From positions 19,659-83,658 of the forward strand of contig CAMYLR010000021.1 of NCBI GenBank assembly GCA_947259315.1: a stretch of DNA of 64,000 nt. Reading direction: 5' to 3'. This stretch comes from an uncultured Gemmatimonadales bacterium. Its GTDB lineage: Bacteria > Gemmatimonadota > Gemmatimonadetes > JACCXV01 > JAHWKZ01. Both the position numbers and the translations under genes were made by a program. The notes beneath the pieces are model-generated. The model was not told where the DNA came from and ran no database searches. It saw only the letters and a list, made by a program, of their open reading frames with translations. Positions 19,278 through 26,858 of the stretch are shown here, piece by piece; position 1 is the first letter of the stretch; every line of letters begins with the position of its first letter.

Positions 19278-19815
19278 GTTTTAGCTCGTTCGTCACGGTT
19301 CTTAACCGTTCGGTGAACCACGTCTCGCCAGCATCTTCGAGAACCGGGATGAGTTCGCGCGGGGTTTCGTCCACGTACTTGCGTTGAAAACGCTCGTATC
19401 CGTCGCTCAACGCCTCGCGCATGTTGTGGAGCCGATCCGCCGCCTTGACGAGTCGCACTGCTCGGGGACCGTTTCGGATTCCGGCCCAGTACACGTCCGC
19501 GCTGCGCTCAATGCCAAGTGCGACGATCCTCAGCGACAAGAGGGTCACCCCCTCTTGGACCTCCACTCCATAGCGCTCGAGCAGGATCGTTGGATGGATA
19601 TCGCAATCCTCGAGAACGTCGTGGAGCAGGGCGATGGCGAGCGTCGCGTCCTCGACCGGTTCGGGGAACTCGTCCTCGAGGATCCTCCGAACTCCGCGCG
19701 GGTGAGTGATATACGGGACTCCTGAGGTGCGCTGCTGGCCGCGGTGAGCGGCCTCGGCAAAGGCGTCGACCTCGGCTAAATCGATCTCTGGCCCAGAGCC
19801 ATTCCCCTCTGACAT
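19264..19815 (-). CDS. HD-domain (p)ppGpp hydrolase-like protein (MESH1/SpoT-H type)
   Basis: 183 residues comprising only an HD4 metal-dependent phosphohydrolase domain like the hydrolase half of SpoT/RelA. Landmarks are AAHRGQQRTSGVPYITHP, LLHDVLEDC (the HD pair) and VKAADRLHNMR. No synthetase, TGS or ACT domain is present, as in small alarmone hydrolases. It probably degrades (p)ppGpp or a related pyrophosphorylated nucleotide. First gene of a three-gene minus-strand operon, divergent from the csp leader. Confidence 0.8.
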   Translation of the reverse strand: MSEGNGSGPEIDLAEVDAFAEAAHRGQQRTSGVPYITHPRGVRRILEDEFPEPVEDATLAIALLHDVLEDCDIHPTILLERYGVEVQEGVTLLSLRIVALGIERSADVYWAGIRNGPRAVRLVKAADRLHNMREALSDGYERFQRKYVDETPRELIPVLEDAGETWFTERLRTVTNELKRALG

Positions 19816-19838
19816 GCCCCGAAGCTACAAGAAAGTAC

Positions 19839-19969
19839 TTGACAACCGCCTCTGTACGTGAGACACTATTCGCGCTCTAAGGGATCTATGCAACAGGGAT
19901 CGACTGCACGGAAAAGACAGAATTCGTCAGACGCCGGTCTCGAGAACACCAGAGGCGCGGCGTTTTTTT
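19839..19969 (+). ncRNA. candidate small RNA or transcribed leader with promoter and terminator-like hairpin
   Basis: A consensus -35 TTGACA (19839-19844) is followed after 17 nt by a weak -10, GACACT (19862-19867). About 95 nt further, ACGCCG (19931-19936) and CGGCGT (19958-19963) can pair ahead of a T7 run (19963-19969), an intrinsic-terminator shape. No open reading frame of note lies between. The transcript would be about 95-100 nt, ending upstream of the cold-shock gene; it could be a free small RNA or an attenuated csp leader. No known RNA family is recognised. Confidence 0.35.
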
Positions 19970-20104
19970 GTGCGACGATGACCCAACGGACCCTTGGAAA
20001 ACGGCACGAGGCAACAAGCTCGAGTCGAGTAGTGTTAACCCTGCAGTAGCAACAAGGAGCAACAACGCGAAATGCAAAGCGAAACGCAAGGAGTACAAAG
20101 CACA

Positions 20105-20320
20105 ATGAGTGAAAGACTCACAGGTACCGTGAAGTGGTTCAACGACGCCAAGGGTTTTGGGTTCATCCAACAGGAGAACGGCCCAGACGTTTTCGTTCAC
20201 TTCTCTGCCATCCAGGCTGACGGCTTCAAGAGCCTCGCCGAGAATGATCGGGTCGAGTTCGAGGTCACCGACGGGCCAAAGGGTCCGCAGGCCACGAACG
20301 TAACAAAGGCAGAAGCGTAA
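20105..20320 (+). CDS. cold-shock domain protein (CspA family)
   Basis: 71 residues, a single OB-fold nucleic-acid chaperone. RNP1 is KGFGFIQ and RNP2 is VFVHFSAI, with the family opening [13 protein letters not shown]. These proteins bind single-stranded RNA/DNA and relieve secondary structure. ATG 20105 has AAGGAG at 20088-20093. A second in-frame ATG at 20072, with its own AAGGAG (20054-20059), would add 11 residues ([11 protein letters not shown]). No convincing terminator follows the stop before the next promoter. Confidence 0.92.
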   Translation: MSERLTGTVKWFNDAKGFGFIQQENGPDVFVHFSAIQADGFKSLAENDRVEFEVTDGPKGPQATNVTKAEA

Positions 20321-20349
20321 GCCGTTCTTTTCCTTACAAACATTTACGT

Positions 20350-20379
20350 TTGACAGACGTCTCATAAACGTCGTATAAG
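20350..20379 (+). promoter_or_regulatory. strong sigma70-type promoter of the candidate ncRNA
   Basis: TTGACA (20350-20355), an 18-nt spacer, then TATAAG (20374-20379), placing the start of transcription near 20386. It lies 30 bp after the cold-shock gene stop and directs transcription into the structured region that follows. Confidence 0.7.
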
Positions 20380-20386
20380 GAATAAA

Positions 20387-20577
20387 GAACATCGGCGGTG
20401 GCGGGCTTCAGGGCCGCCCGAACCGGCAAACCCAGATCAAGCGTCCCGGCCAGGACGCGAATCGGACAGCACCGTTGTGCTGAGCCGCTGAAAGGGACAA
20501 GAGCCGGAGGTTTCGCCAACGTCGTTAGCTGACCGGTCAGTTGTGCGCCCCGCTTTCGAGCGGGGCGCACTTTTTTT
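20387..20577 (+). ncRNA. candidate structured non-coding RNA, about 190 nt
   Basis: A stand-alone transcription unit with its own promoter and a perfect terminator, and no credible reading frame. The ends pair: 20391-20403 with 20514-20526 (11 of 13 positions, one G-U). Inside, AACCGGC pairs with GCCGG-AGGTT, and two hairpins follow: GCGTCC/GGACGC around CGGCCA, and CAGCAC/GTGCTG around CGTT. This forms a closed multi-branch fold. The size recalls 6S RNA, but 6S is a single long rod, and no tRNA, SRP, tmRNA, RNase P or familiar riboswitch core is visible. It might instead be a leader of the symporter at 20625, but the terminator would stop it. Confidence 0.55.
20543..20577 (+). terminator. 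perfect intrinsic terminator (UUCG loop)
   Basis: A 12-bp perfect stem, GTGCGCCCCGCT (20543-20554) with AGCGGGGCGCAC (20559-20570), closed by a TTCG tetraloop and followed by seven T (20571-20577). It ends the candidate ncRNA before the symporter gene. Confidence 0.92.
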
Positions 20578-20624
20578 GCCCTCCGGTTTGACTGCAGCCG
20601 CACAATCCCCACCTTAGAAGCAAG

Positions 20625-22103
20625 ATGCGCAACGACGACCAACCGGTTGCGGCGTTCGAGCCGAGCCTTGACCGGCGTGGCCGCCTAGGGCTCGCTCTGG
20701 GACCGATCATCTTTGCCACGCTCATCTTGTCGCCCGCCCCAACCGGCCTAAGCGACGCTGGATGGCGAACGGCAGCAGTGGCCGCCCTCATGGCGACCTG
20801 GTGGATCACCGAGGCGATCCCGCTACCGGCGACAGGGCTCCTGCCGCTGGCACTGTTGCCGCTGCTAGGAACGACATCGATTCGCGATGCAGCGGCTCCG
20901 TTCGCTCATCCGGTCATCTTCCTGTTCATGGGAGGGTTCTTCCTGGCTTTGGCGATGGAACGGTGGGCGCTCCACCGCCGAATCGCGCTGCACATCATTC
21001 ACGCGATCGGCACCCGACCCCGACGTATCATCGCTGGCTTCATGGCTAGCGCGGCGTTCCTCAGTATGTGGATTAGCAACACCGCAACGACGTTGCTTCT
21101 CCTGCCGATCGGACTGTCGGTACTGGCACTGAGTCGTGAAACTCCCGGCGGTGGGGAAAACGACTCGCCTGGGTCCGACTTCGAACCCGCGTTGCTGTTG
21201 GCGATCGCGTTTGCTGCCAGCGTCGGCGGCATTGGAACGTTGATCGGCACCCCGCCCAACGCTCTAACGGCGGCGTTCATCGAAGAGGCGTATGGGATTC
21301 GGATCGGTTTTGCGCGTTGGCTGCTGGTGGGGTTGCCGATGGTGGCGGTCGGGCTGCCGCTGACATACGCGATCGTCACGCGACTGGCGTTTCGCATTGG
21401 ACGCGGTGAGCTGCCCGGCGGGGCCCAGTTGGTCGAACGGGAAATCGCTCGTTTGGGGCCGATTTCAAGCGGTGAAAGCCGCGTGGCGATCGTATTTGTG
21501 CTCGCCGCCGTCGCCTGGGTCACGCGCCCGCTTATCGAGCGATGGGTACCCGGAATCACCGATGCCGGTATCGCCGTCATCGTTGGATTGCTGTTGTTCA
21601 TGATCCCCGGTGACCTAAAACGAGGCGAGTTTCTGCTCAGTTGGAAGTGGGCCCGACGGTTGCCGTGGGGCGTGTTGTTGTTGTTCGGAGGTGGACTCAG
21701 CTTGGCGTCCGCGATCGATCGTAGCGGTTTGGCAGCCTGGCTGGCCGACAGCTTTGCCACGCTTGGTGGATGGCCGTTGGCGGCGATCCTGATCTTGGTA
21801 ATCGTCAGCGCGATCTTGTTCAGCGAGCTTGCCAGTAACACCGCGACGGCGGCAGCGTTTCTTCCAGTGGTCGGCGCACTGGCGATTGCGATCGGCGTCG
21901 AACCGCTGCACCTCGTTATTCCAGCCGGATTGGCTGCCAGCGGCGGTTACATGTTGCCGGTCGCTACCCCGCCCAACGCGATCGTTTACAGCACCGGTCG
22001 CGTCACCGTGCCGCAGCTCGTTCGTGCTGGGGCGCTTCTCGACCTGGTCTTCCTAGCGGTCGTCATGGGAATCGGCTATTTGATCGTCCCGCGGCTGTTC
22101 TAG
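20625..22103 (+). CDS. DASS-family sodium/dicarboxylate (or sulfate) symporter, SLC13 type
   Basis: 492 residues, a polytopic inner-membrane carrier with the internal repeat of the divalent anion:sodium symporter family. It has two substrate-clamp motifs (ISNTATTLL and ASNTATAAAF), each followed by a PPNA hairpin (GTPPNALTA and ATPPNAIVY). Tips of two helical hairpins and the WWITEAIPL signature near residue 60 agree. Likely substrates are C4-dicarboxylates or sulfate; the sequence alone does not decide. The Shine-Dalgarno is weak. It is downstream of a terminator and so needs its own promoter, which I could not identify. Confidence 0.9.
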   Translation: MRNDDQPVAAFEPSLDRRGRLGLALGPIIFATLILSPAPTGLSDAGWRTAAVAALMATWWITEAIPLPATGLLPLALLPLLGTTSIRDAAAPFAHPVIFLFMGGFFLALAMERWALHRRIALHIIHAIGTRPRRIIAGFMASAAFLSMWISNTATTLLLLPIGLSVLALSRETPGGGENDSPGSDFEPALLLAIAFAASVGGIGTLIGTPPNALTAAFIEEAYGIRIGFARWLLVGLPMVAVGLPLTYAIVTRLAFRIGRGELPGGAQLVEREIARLGPISSGESRVAIVFVLAAVAWVTRPLIERWVPGITDAGIAVIVGLLLFMIPGDLKRGEFLLSWKWARRLPWGVLLLFGGGLSLASAIDRSGLAAWLADSFATLGGWPLAAILILVIVSAILFSELASNTATAAAFLPVVGALAIAIGVEPLHLVIPAGLAASGGYMLPVATPPNAIVYSTGRVTVPQLVRAGALLDLVFLAVVMGIGYLIVPRLF

Positions 22104-22120
22104 CACCTGCTCTCCCCCGG

Positions 22121-22188
22121 GTAGGCAAAGTCCCCACAAACCATTCGGGCGACTCCCGACAGACACGCCACCACATCGTTTCTACAAT
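22121..22188 (+). promoter_or_regulatory. DosR-like promoter A (palindrome, CCCGACAGAC, TACAAT)
   Basis: GTAGGCA-AAG-TCCCCAC (22121-22137), then 17 nt, then CCCGACAGAC (22155-22164), then 18 nt, then TACAAT (22183-22188). The same three elements in the same order occur upstream of the nos operon, the response regulator and the uptake hydrogenase. It drives the DUF4136-CBS-Usp-DUF5335-ZIP operon. Nothing else is seen in 22104-22205. Confidence 0.75.
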
Positions 22189-22205
22189 GTGATGGGAGAG
22201 TGTCG

Positions 22206-22772
22206 ATGCAATTCAACTCTGTTCATATCCTTTTCTTGATCGTGATCCTTGCGGGTTGCAGCTCGATGCGCGTAGCGACGTTCGGTGATCCATCGATGTC
22301 GTTCGCCGGTTTTCAGACCTATGCGTGGAGCAACGGCCAAGCAACCGGCGGCGATGAGACGAGCAACGGCGAAGTGGTCGATCGCCGAATCCGTGAAGTG
22401 GTCGATCGTAAGATGGCGACAAAAGGGTACCGATTGGTCGCTTCGGATCACTCCGACTTGTTGATCCACTATCACGCCGCAATGGACGAGAATCTGGATG
22501 TCGCTGCCGAGTACGAACGGTACCGGCTGGGCACAGATCCCTACGGGCGAGAGACGTCCCGCGCGCAGGTCTTCAAGAAAGGCACCTTGGTCCTCGACGT
22601 GGAACAGCCCACGAGTCGACGTCTGATCTGGCGCGGCTGGGCGACCGACGCGATAAACGACGTACCGCGCACGGAGGAGATGCAGTCCAAGATAGATACC
22701 GCGGTCGACAAGATTCTCGACCGGTTCCCCGACTGTCCACGGACCGAGTTGGCCCGGGAGCGGGAGGAGTGA
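22206..22772 (+). CDS. DUF4136-family lipoprotein
   Basis: 188 residues with lipoprotein signal and lipobox LAGC (VHILFLIVILAGCSSM). The DUF4136 landmarks are FAGFQTYAWS, an I(R)xxVDxxMxxKGY block (IREVVDRKMATKGYRL) and the LLIHYHAAMD strand. It ends with TAVDKILDRFP, the usual amphipathic helix. Function unknown; members are outer-membrane-associated lipoproteins. ATG 22206 is preferred, with GGGAGAG 7-10 nt upstream. First gene of the operon behind DosR-like promoter A. Confidence 0.85.
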   Translation: MQFNSVHILFLIVILAGCSSMRVATFGDPSMSFAGFQTYAWSNGQATGGDETSNGEVVDRRIREVVDRKMATKGYRLVASDHSDLLIHYHAAMDENLDVAAEYERYRLGTDPYGRETSRAQVFKKGTLVLDVEQPTSRRLIWRGWATDAINDVPRTEEMQSKIDTAVDKILDRFPDCPRTELAREREE

Positions 22773-22777
22773 GTCAA

Positions 22778-23254
22778 ATGTCCGTACCAGTAGCCCAAGC
22801 CCATGTCAAAGACGTGATGAACGCACCGGCGGTGACCGTGCGTGGGAGAACAAGTCTCAGGGAGACTGCCCGTCTGATGCTCGATAAGGGGATCGGGTGC
22901 GTGCTCGTTGTCGATGCAGACGGCGAGCTCGAAGGCATCATCGCCGCGCGCGACTTTTGTGCCCGGGAGGTGCGGGTACCGTTCTCGACGCTCGAGTTGC
23001 CCCAGGTCTTCGGCCATTGGCTCGGCAGTGAGGGCGCCGAGCAGGCGTATGCCGAGGCGGGCTCCCTGCCCGCCAGGGACATCATGCGCAGTCCGGTTTA
23101 TTCGGTCGATGAGGACGACTCGATCGATCGCGTCCTCGAACTGATGCTCAAGCACGACATCGGGCATGTTCCGGTGCTGCGGGGCGGCCGACCGGTGGGG
23201 GTCGTTTCCGGGCGTGATCTTCTGAAACTCATGCTCGACCATATGCACGATTAG
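22778..23254 (+). CDS. two-CBS-domain protein (hypoxic-response-protein-like)
   Basis: 158 residues consisting of one CBS pair (Bateman module): VKDVMNAPAVTVRGRTSLRE for the first CBS and ARDIMRSPVYSVDEDDSID for the second, each closing with the GIIAARDF / GVVSGRDLL strand that binds adenine nucleotides. It has no attached enzyme, so it acts as a nucleotide-sensing or stress protein; mycobacterial Hrp1 in the DosR regulon is a comparable stand-alone example. ATG 22778 sits 8 nt after AGGAG; a GTG at 22769 overlapping the previous stop is the alternative. Confidence 0.9.
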   Translation: MSVPVAQAHVKDVMNAPAVTVRGRTSLRETARLMLDKGIGCVLVVDADGELEGIIAARDFCAREVRVPFSTLELPQVFGHWLGSEGAEQAYAEAGSLPARDIMRSPVYSVDEDDSIDRVLELMLKHDIGHVPVLRGGRPVGVVSGRDLLKLMLDHMHD

Positions 23255-23268
23255 GGAGGAGGCAATCC

Positions 23269-24195
23269 ATGCTCAACATCAAGAAAGTCCTGATGCCGAC
23301 GGATCTGTCGGTATGCGCTGAGCACGGAATGCGACAGGCGGTGCTGTGGTGCGAGCGATACGATGCCGAGCTTCACATCTTCCACGTCGTCGCGGATACC
23401 GAGCCAGGCTCTGTCAAAGAGAAGAAGGACCGGGCCAGGACCGCGCTGGCAGATCACATCGAGCGGTACGAACCGTTCGGCTTCAAGACCAAGCTCGAGC
23501 TCCGGTTCGGGGGTCCAGCCGCGAAGCAGATCGCCGAGTACGTAACCGAGGAGTCGATCGACCTCGTCGTCATGGGCACGCATTGCCGGACCGGGCTATC
23601 GGGGATCTTCATGGGAAGCGTGGCCGAGAACGTGGTCCGGGACGCGCCGTGTCCGGTGCTCGTCGTCCCGATGCACGAACGCGAACTGGGCGAAACACCA
23701 CCGTCCCGAATTCTCGTGCCGGTGGATTTCTCGGACTGGTCCCACAACGCCGTTGGCTACGCCAAGACGATCGCCGAAGCACACGGCGCGAAGATCTTGC
23801 TTCTGCACGTTATCGAGGACGTCGTGCTGCCGGACTTCTACCTCGCCGCCGGTAGTGCGTTGTTCCTGCAAGAGCCAGAGATACGACGCAAGTCCGAAGA
23901 GCGTCTGAAGACGCTGTTTAGCAGCGCAAGCGGACCCGATGTCCCGATGGAAGCCTACGTCATCAATGGCCGCGCCGCGCTCGACATCGCAGGATTCGCG
24001 GAAGAGAAAGACGTCGACTTCATCGTGCTCCCGACGAGTGGGCTCAGCGGGATCAACCGATTGCTCATCGGCAGCGTCGCCGAGAAAGTCGTCCGTCGGG
24101 CTGTCTGCCCGGTGTTGACGCTCAAGCCATTTGGACACCAGCTGATCGACACCGCGGCAACTCAGACAAAAACCCCGGCGGAGGTTTCATCATGA
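23269..24195 (+). CDS. tandem universal stress protein
   Basis: 308 residues with two UspA domains (about 1-145 and 150-300). Both keep the ATP-binding loop, in the first as MGTHCRTGLSGIFMGSVAE followed by NVVRDAPCPVLVV, in the second as LPTSGLSGINRLLIGSVAE followed by KVVRRAVCPVL. The second domain lacks the first glycine-histidine pair (PTSG in place of GTHG), so nucleotide binding may be restricted to the first. Tandem Usps are core members of dormancy and hypoxia regulons. Start: ATG 23269 with GGGAGGAGG upstream; the end overlaps the next gene (ATGA). Confidence 0.92.
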   Translation: MLNIKKVLMPTDLSVCAEHGMRQAVLWCERYDAELHIFHVVADTEPGSVKEKKDRARTALADHIERYEPFGFKTKLELRFGGPAAKQIAEYVTEESIDLVVMGTHCRTGLSGIFMGSVAENVVRDAPCPVLVVPMHERELGETPPSRILVPVDFSDWSHNAVGYAKTIAEAHGAKILLLHVIEDVVLPDFYLAAGSALFLQEPEIRRKSEERLKTLFSSASGPDVPMEAYVINGRAALDIAGFAEEKDVDFIVLPTSGLSGINRLLIGSVAEKVVRRAVCPVLTLKPFGHQLIDTAATQTKTPAEVSS

Positions 24196-24539
24196 CAGGC
24201 AGCGTAACGACAACGCTCGCTCGGCCACAGTGGGCCCGAGAATTAGAGCGGTTTAGCGAACGCAACGCTGGACGGACGACGATCCTGGAAGTCGATGAAG
24301 CCGACCTCGGGGCTCAAGAGGTTCTCCGCTTACAGCTGGCCGGGGTGTCGTACGATCATGCCAACGATGAAATCGAGATCATGTTTGGGGGCTTTGTCGA
24401 TCCCGGACAACACATGACCCACGTCATCCGCGGCGTGAGCGAGATCGATCGGTTGACTTCGAGCGACAGCCACGATGCGGCGCTTCGGGTAGTCACCGCG
24501 GCGGGACAGACCCTACTGCGGTTCCCAACTCAAGAATAG
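24192..24539 (+). CDS. DUF5335-family protein
   Basis: 115 residues. It opens with the family pattern (ARPQWARELERFSERNAGRT) and has GAQEVLRLQLAGVSYDHAND, IMFGG and the closing THVIRGVSEIDRL. Function unknown; members are small soluble proteins commonly encoded with stress genes. The start overlaps the Usp stop by four bases (ATGA), so it is translated with it. Confidence 0.8.
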   Translation: MTGSVTTTLARPQWARELERFSERNAGRTTILEVDEADLGAQEVLRLQLAGVSYDHANDEIEIMFGGFVDPGQHMTHVIRGVSEIDRLTSSDSHDAALRVVTAAGQTLLRFPTQE

Positions 24540-24570
24540 CCAAGCGAGCGGCCGTATATTTGGACGCCAA

Positions 24571-25314
24571 GTGTCGATCAGCGTCCTAACGGTATTCCTC
24601 TACGCACTCGCGACCGCGCTCGCGACCGGTCTCGGAGCGCTCCCGTTCGCGCTCGTACGCCAGCCCACGAGAAGCTGGCTCGGGATTTCCAACGCCATCG
24701 CCGCTGGACTGATGTTGGCAGCCAGCGCCGGTCTCTTTCGAGAGGGATTCGCCTACGGCGTGTCGCAGGTGTTGGTGGGCGCCGCTCTCGGCGTCGGGTT
24801 TATCGTGTTGACCGGCCGCTGGCTCAAGAACGATCACGGACTGAGGATCGGCAAGCTAAAGGGCGTAGACGCCCGCAAAGCGCTTCTGATCATCGGCGTC
24901 ATGACCCTCCACTCGGCGACCGAAGGCATCGGCGTAGGGGTGTCGTTCGGGGGCGGCATGGCACTGGGCATTTTCATCACCGTGGCGATCGCGGTGCACA
25001 ACATCCCCGAGGGGTTGGCGATCAGTCTGGTCCTGGTCCCGCGCGGGGAGTCGGTCTCACGGGCGGCGGCCTGGAGCGTGTTCTCGAGTCTTCCACAGCC
25101 GATCCTGGCGGTACCCGCGTTTCTGTTCGTTGCCGCGTTTGAGCCCTTCTTGCCCTACGGGCTCGGGTTTGCCGGTGGGGCGATGATCTGGATGGTCTTA
25201 GCGGAGCTCATTCCCGACGCACTCGAGGATGCGCCGATCATCTCTGTGGTCATTACCGTGCTGACGTCGATCCTGGCGATGCTCGCTTTTCAAGCCGTGC
25301 TGCGTGGGTCATAA
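24571..25314 (+). CDS. ZIP-family metal transporter
   Basis: 247 residues with eight membrane helices. Helix IV has HSATEG and helix V has HNIPEG, the binuclear metal site of ZIP transporters, and ELIPDALED continues the fold. It moves Zn2+ or related divalent metals into the cytoplasm. GTG start, 31 bp after the DUF5335 gene and so probably in the same operon. Its last 6 bases overlap the convergent nosY-like gene. Confidence 0.88.
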   Translation: MSISVLTVFLYALATALATGLGALPFALVRQPTRSWLGISNAIAAGLMLAASAGLFREGFAYGVSQVLVGAALGVGFIVLTGRWLKNDHGLRIGKLKGVDARKALLIIGVMTLHSATEGIGVGVSFGGGMALGIFITVAIAVHNIPEGLAISLVLVPRGESVSRAAAWSVFSSLPQPILAVPAFLFVAAFEPFLPYGLGFAGGAMIWMVLAELIPDALEDAPIISVVITVLTSILAMLAFQAVLRGS

Positions 25315-26121
25315 AGCTCGGGCTGAGAAAAGCTTCTTCCCGGCTAGGAGGCCTCCCACACACCAACCGACCATCGAGGCTCCAGCCAGCGCCACCACCC
25401 CGGCCTGGCCGAATCGGCCGAGCAAGGCCTGGCCAACCGCGCCGAGCGAAGTCGCATCTGGATCCATGATCGTGATCCCCGCCAGTCGATACGCCTCGAT
25501 CGGGTTGATGACCGCCCACACCTGGAGCAACGTCGGTTGCAGTCCCCATTGCACGAACGAGCTCATGATGCCCAGCGTGCCCAACCCCAGGAGAATCAGC
25601 CACACCGTCAGGCCGATACTCGTCGCGCGCGTCCGCGATCCCGTAAATGACGAGACGAGCAGGCCGATCGATACGAACGCGGCGGCGAGCAGCAACGACA
25701 GCGCCAACAAACCGAAGATCAACACGCCCGGGACACCTCGCGCCAGGGCGACCACGCCCGTGATCCCGAGTCCGATCAGCACCGAGATCAACACCGCGGT
25801 CGCGACACCCAGCCACTTGCTCGCAAACACTTGTGACGCGGTGACCGGCTGAGCCAAGATGTAGTCCAACGTTCCCGTCTCGCGCTCGCCGGAGATCGCT
25901 ACCACGGCCGGAATGATCGCCATCAGCGGGACAAAAACCAGCGCAAGGTGCATCAGGCCGGCCAGCGAGCGGGCGAAGCCCCGGTACCCCAGGACCATCA
26001 CGTCGGACTGACCGAACAACATGAGCAACAGCCCGGCGCTCGCGAACGCCACCGCGTTGACGACGAACCAGTAACGACGAATTGCGTCTCGGATCTCTCG
26101 GCGTACGAGCGGCCCGATCAT
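25309..26121 (-). CDS. nosY: ABC-2 permease NosY
   Basis: 270 residues, six membrane helices. With NosF it forms the ABC transporter needed to assemble the CuZ centre of nitrous oxide reductase, probably by exporting a sulfur species or acting with NosD. The typical ABC-2 opening (LVRREIRDAIRRYWFVVNAV), SGERETGTLDYILAQPVT and a conserved YRLAGITIM near the end match NosY. It is the last gene of the nos operon; its start overlaps nosF (ATGA). Confidence 0.88.
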   Translation of the reverse strand: MIGPLVRREIRDAIRRYWFVVNAVAFASAGLLLMLFGQSDVMVLGYRGFARSLAGLMHLALVFVPLMAIIPAVVAISGERETGTLDYILAQPVTASQVFASKWLGVATAVLISVLIGLGITGVVALARGVPGVLIFGLLALSLLLAAAFVSIGLLVSSFTGSRTRATSIGLTVWLILLGLGTLGIMSSFVQWGLQPTLLQVWAVINPIEAYRLAGITIMDPDATSLGAVGQALLGRFGQAGVVALAGASMVGWCVGGLLAGKKLFSARAL

Positions 26122-26858
26122 CGGTCGCCCGCGGGTTGATCGGCGGCCGTCAAGAAACGCTTGACGACCTGCTCCAACTCCCGCCCGCCGATGGTGCCGC
26201 GCGCGTCGGTGCCGTTGGAGTCATCCAGCGGGCCGTCAAAGACGATCCCCCCCCGATGCAGAATGATCAATCGGTCGGCGATCGACTCTGCCTCCTCCAA
26301 GCGATGCGTAGCCAGCACCATGCCGCGATCTCCATTGACGTCTGCCAAGTGCTCGATGAACTCGCGTCTGGAGCCCGGGTCGAGACCCGCCGTCGGTTCA
26401 TCCAGCAACAGCACCGCGGAGTCTGCCGCCAGCGCCAGGGCCAGATACGCCTTCTGCAGCATCCCGCCCGAGAGCTGTCGCATCGGCTTGTCCGCATAGA
26501 CGTCCAGGGCGAGCCCAAGATCCGATAGCCGCGACGCGACGCTGGCCGGATCGACATCACGGATGGCACCAAAAAGATCCAGGAATGCGCTCAGGGACAG
26601 ATCGAAGACCGGAGGCATCTGAGGGACGTACGCCAAGCGCTGCCGGACTGCGCGGCCGCTCGACTTGACGTCCAGACCGTCGATCGTGAGTCGGCCCTCG
26701 AAGCCGACCAATCCCAGCATGCACTTGAGAAGGGTCGTTTTCCCGGCGCCGTTGGAGCCCAACACGGCGACGCGCTCCCCGTCGCCGATCTCGAGATCGA
26801 TCGCCTCCAGAATTGTGTGTTTTCCGTACCGCTTGGTGAGCTGATTGGCCTGGATCAT
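26118..26858 (-). CDS. nosF: ABC transporter ATP-binding protein NosF
   Basis: 246 residues. Walker A is GSNGAGKTT, the signature LSGGMLQK, Walker B VLLLDEPTAGLD and the switch histidine ATH. MIQANQLTKRYG is the usual NosF opening. It energises NosY during maturation of the NosZ copper centre. The start overlaps nosD and the end overlaps nosY, each by four bases. Confidence 0.92.
   Translation of the reverse strand: MIQANQLTKRYGKHTILEAIDLEIGDGERVAVLGSNGAGKTTLLKCMLGLVGFEGRLTIDGLDVKSSGRAVRQRLAYVPQMPPVFDLSLSAFLDLFGAIRDVDPASVASRLSDLGLALDVYADKPMRQLSGGMLQKAYLALALAADSAVLLLDEPTAGLDPGSRREFIEHLADVNGDRGMVLATHRLEEAESIADRLIILHRGGIVFDGPLDDSNGTDARGTIGGRELEQVVKRFLTAADQPAGDR

Noticed and set aside
20391-20526. 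tRNA-Sec, because of a CUUCAGG loop with UCA
   Set aside because: No T-arm, no 8-bp acceptor stem and no CCA-type end; the fold is different.
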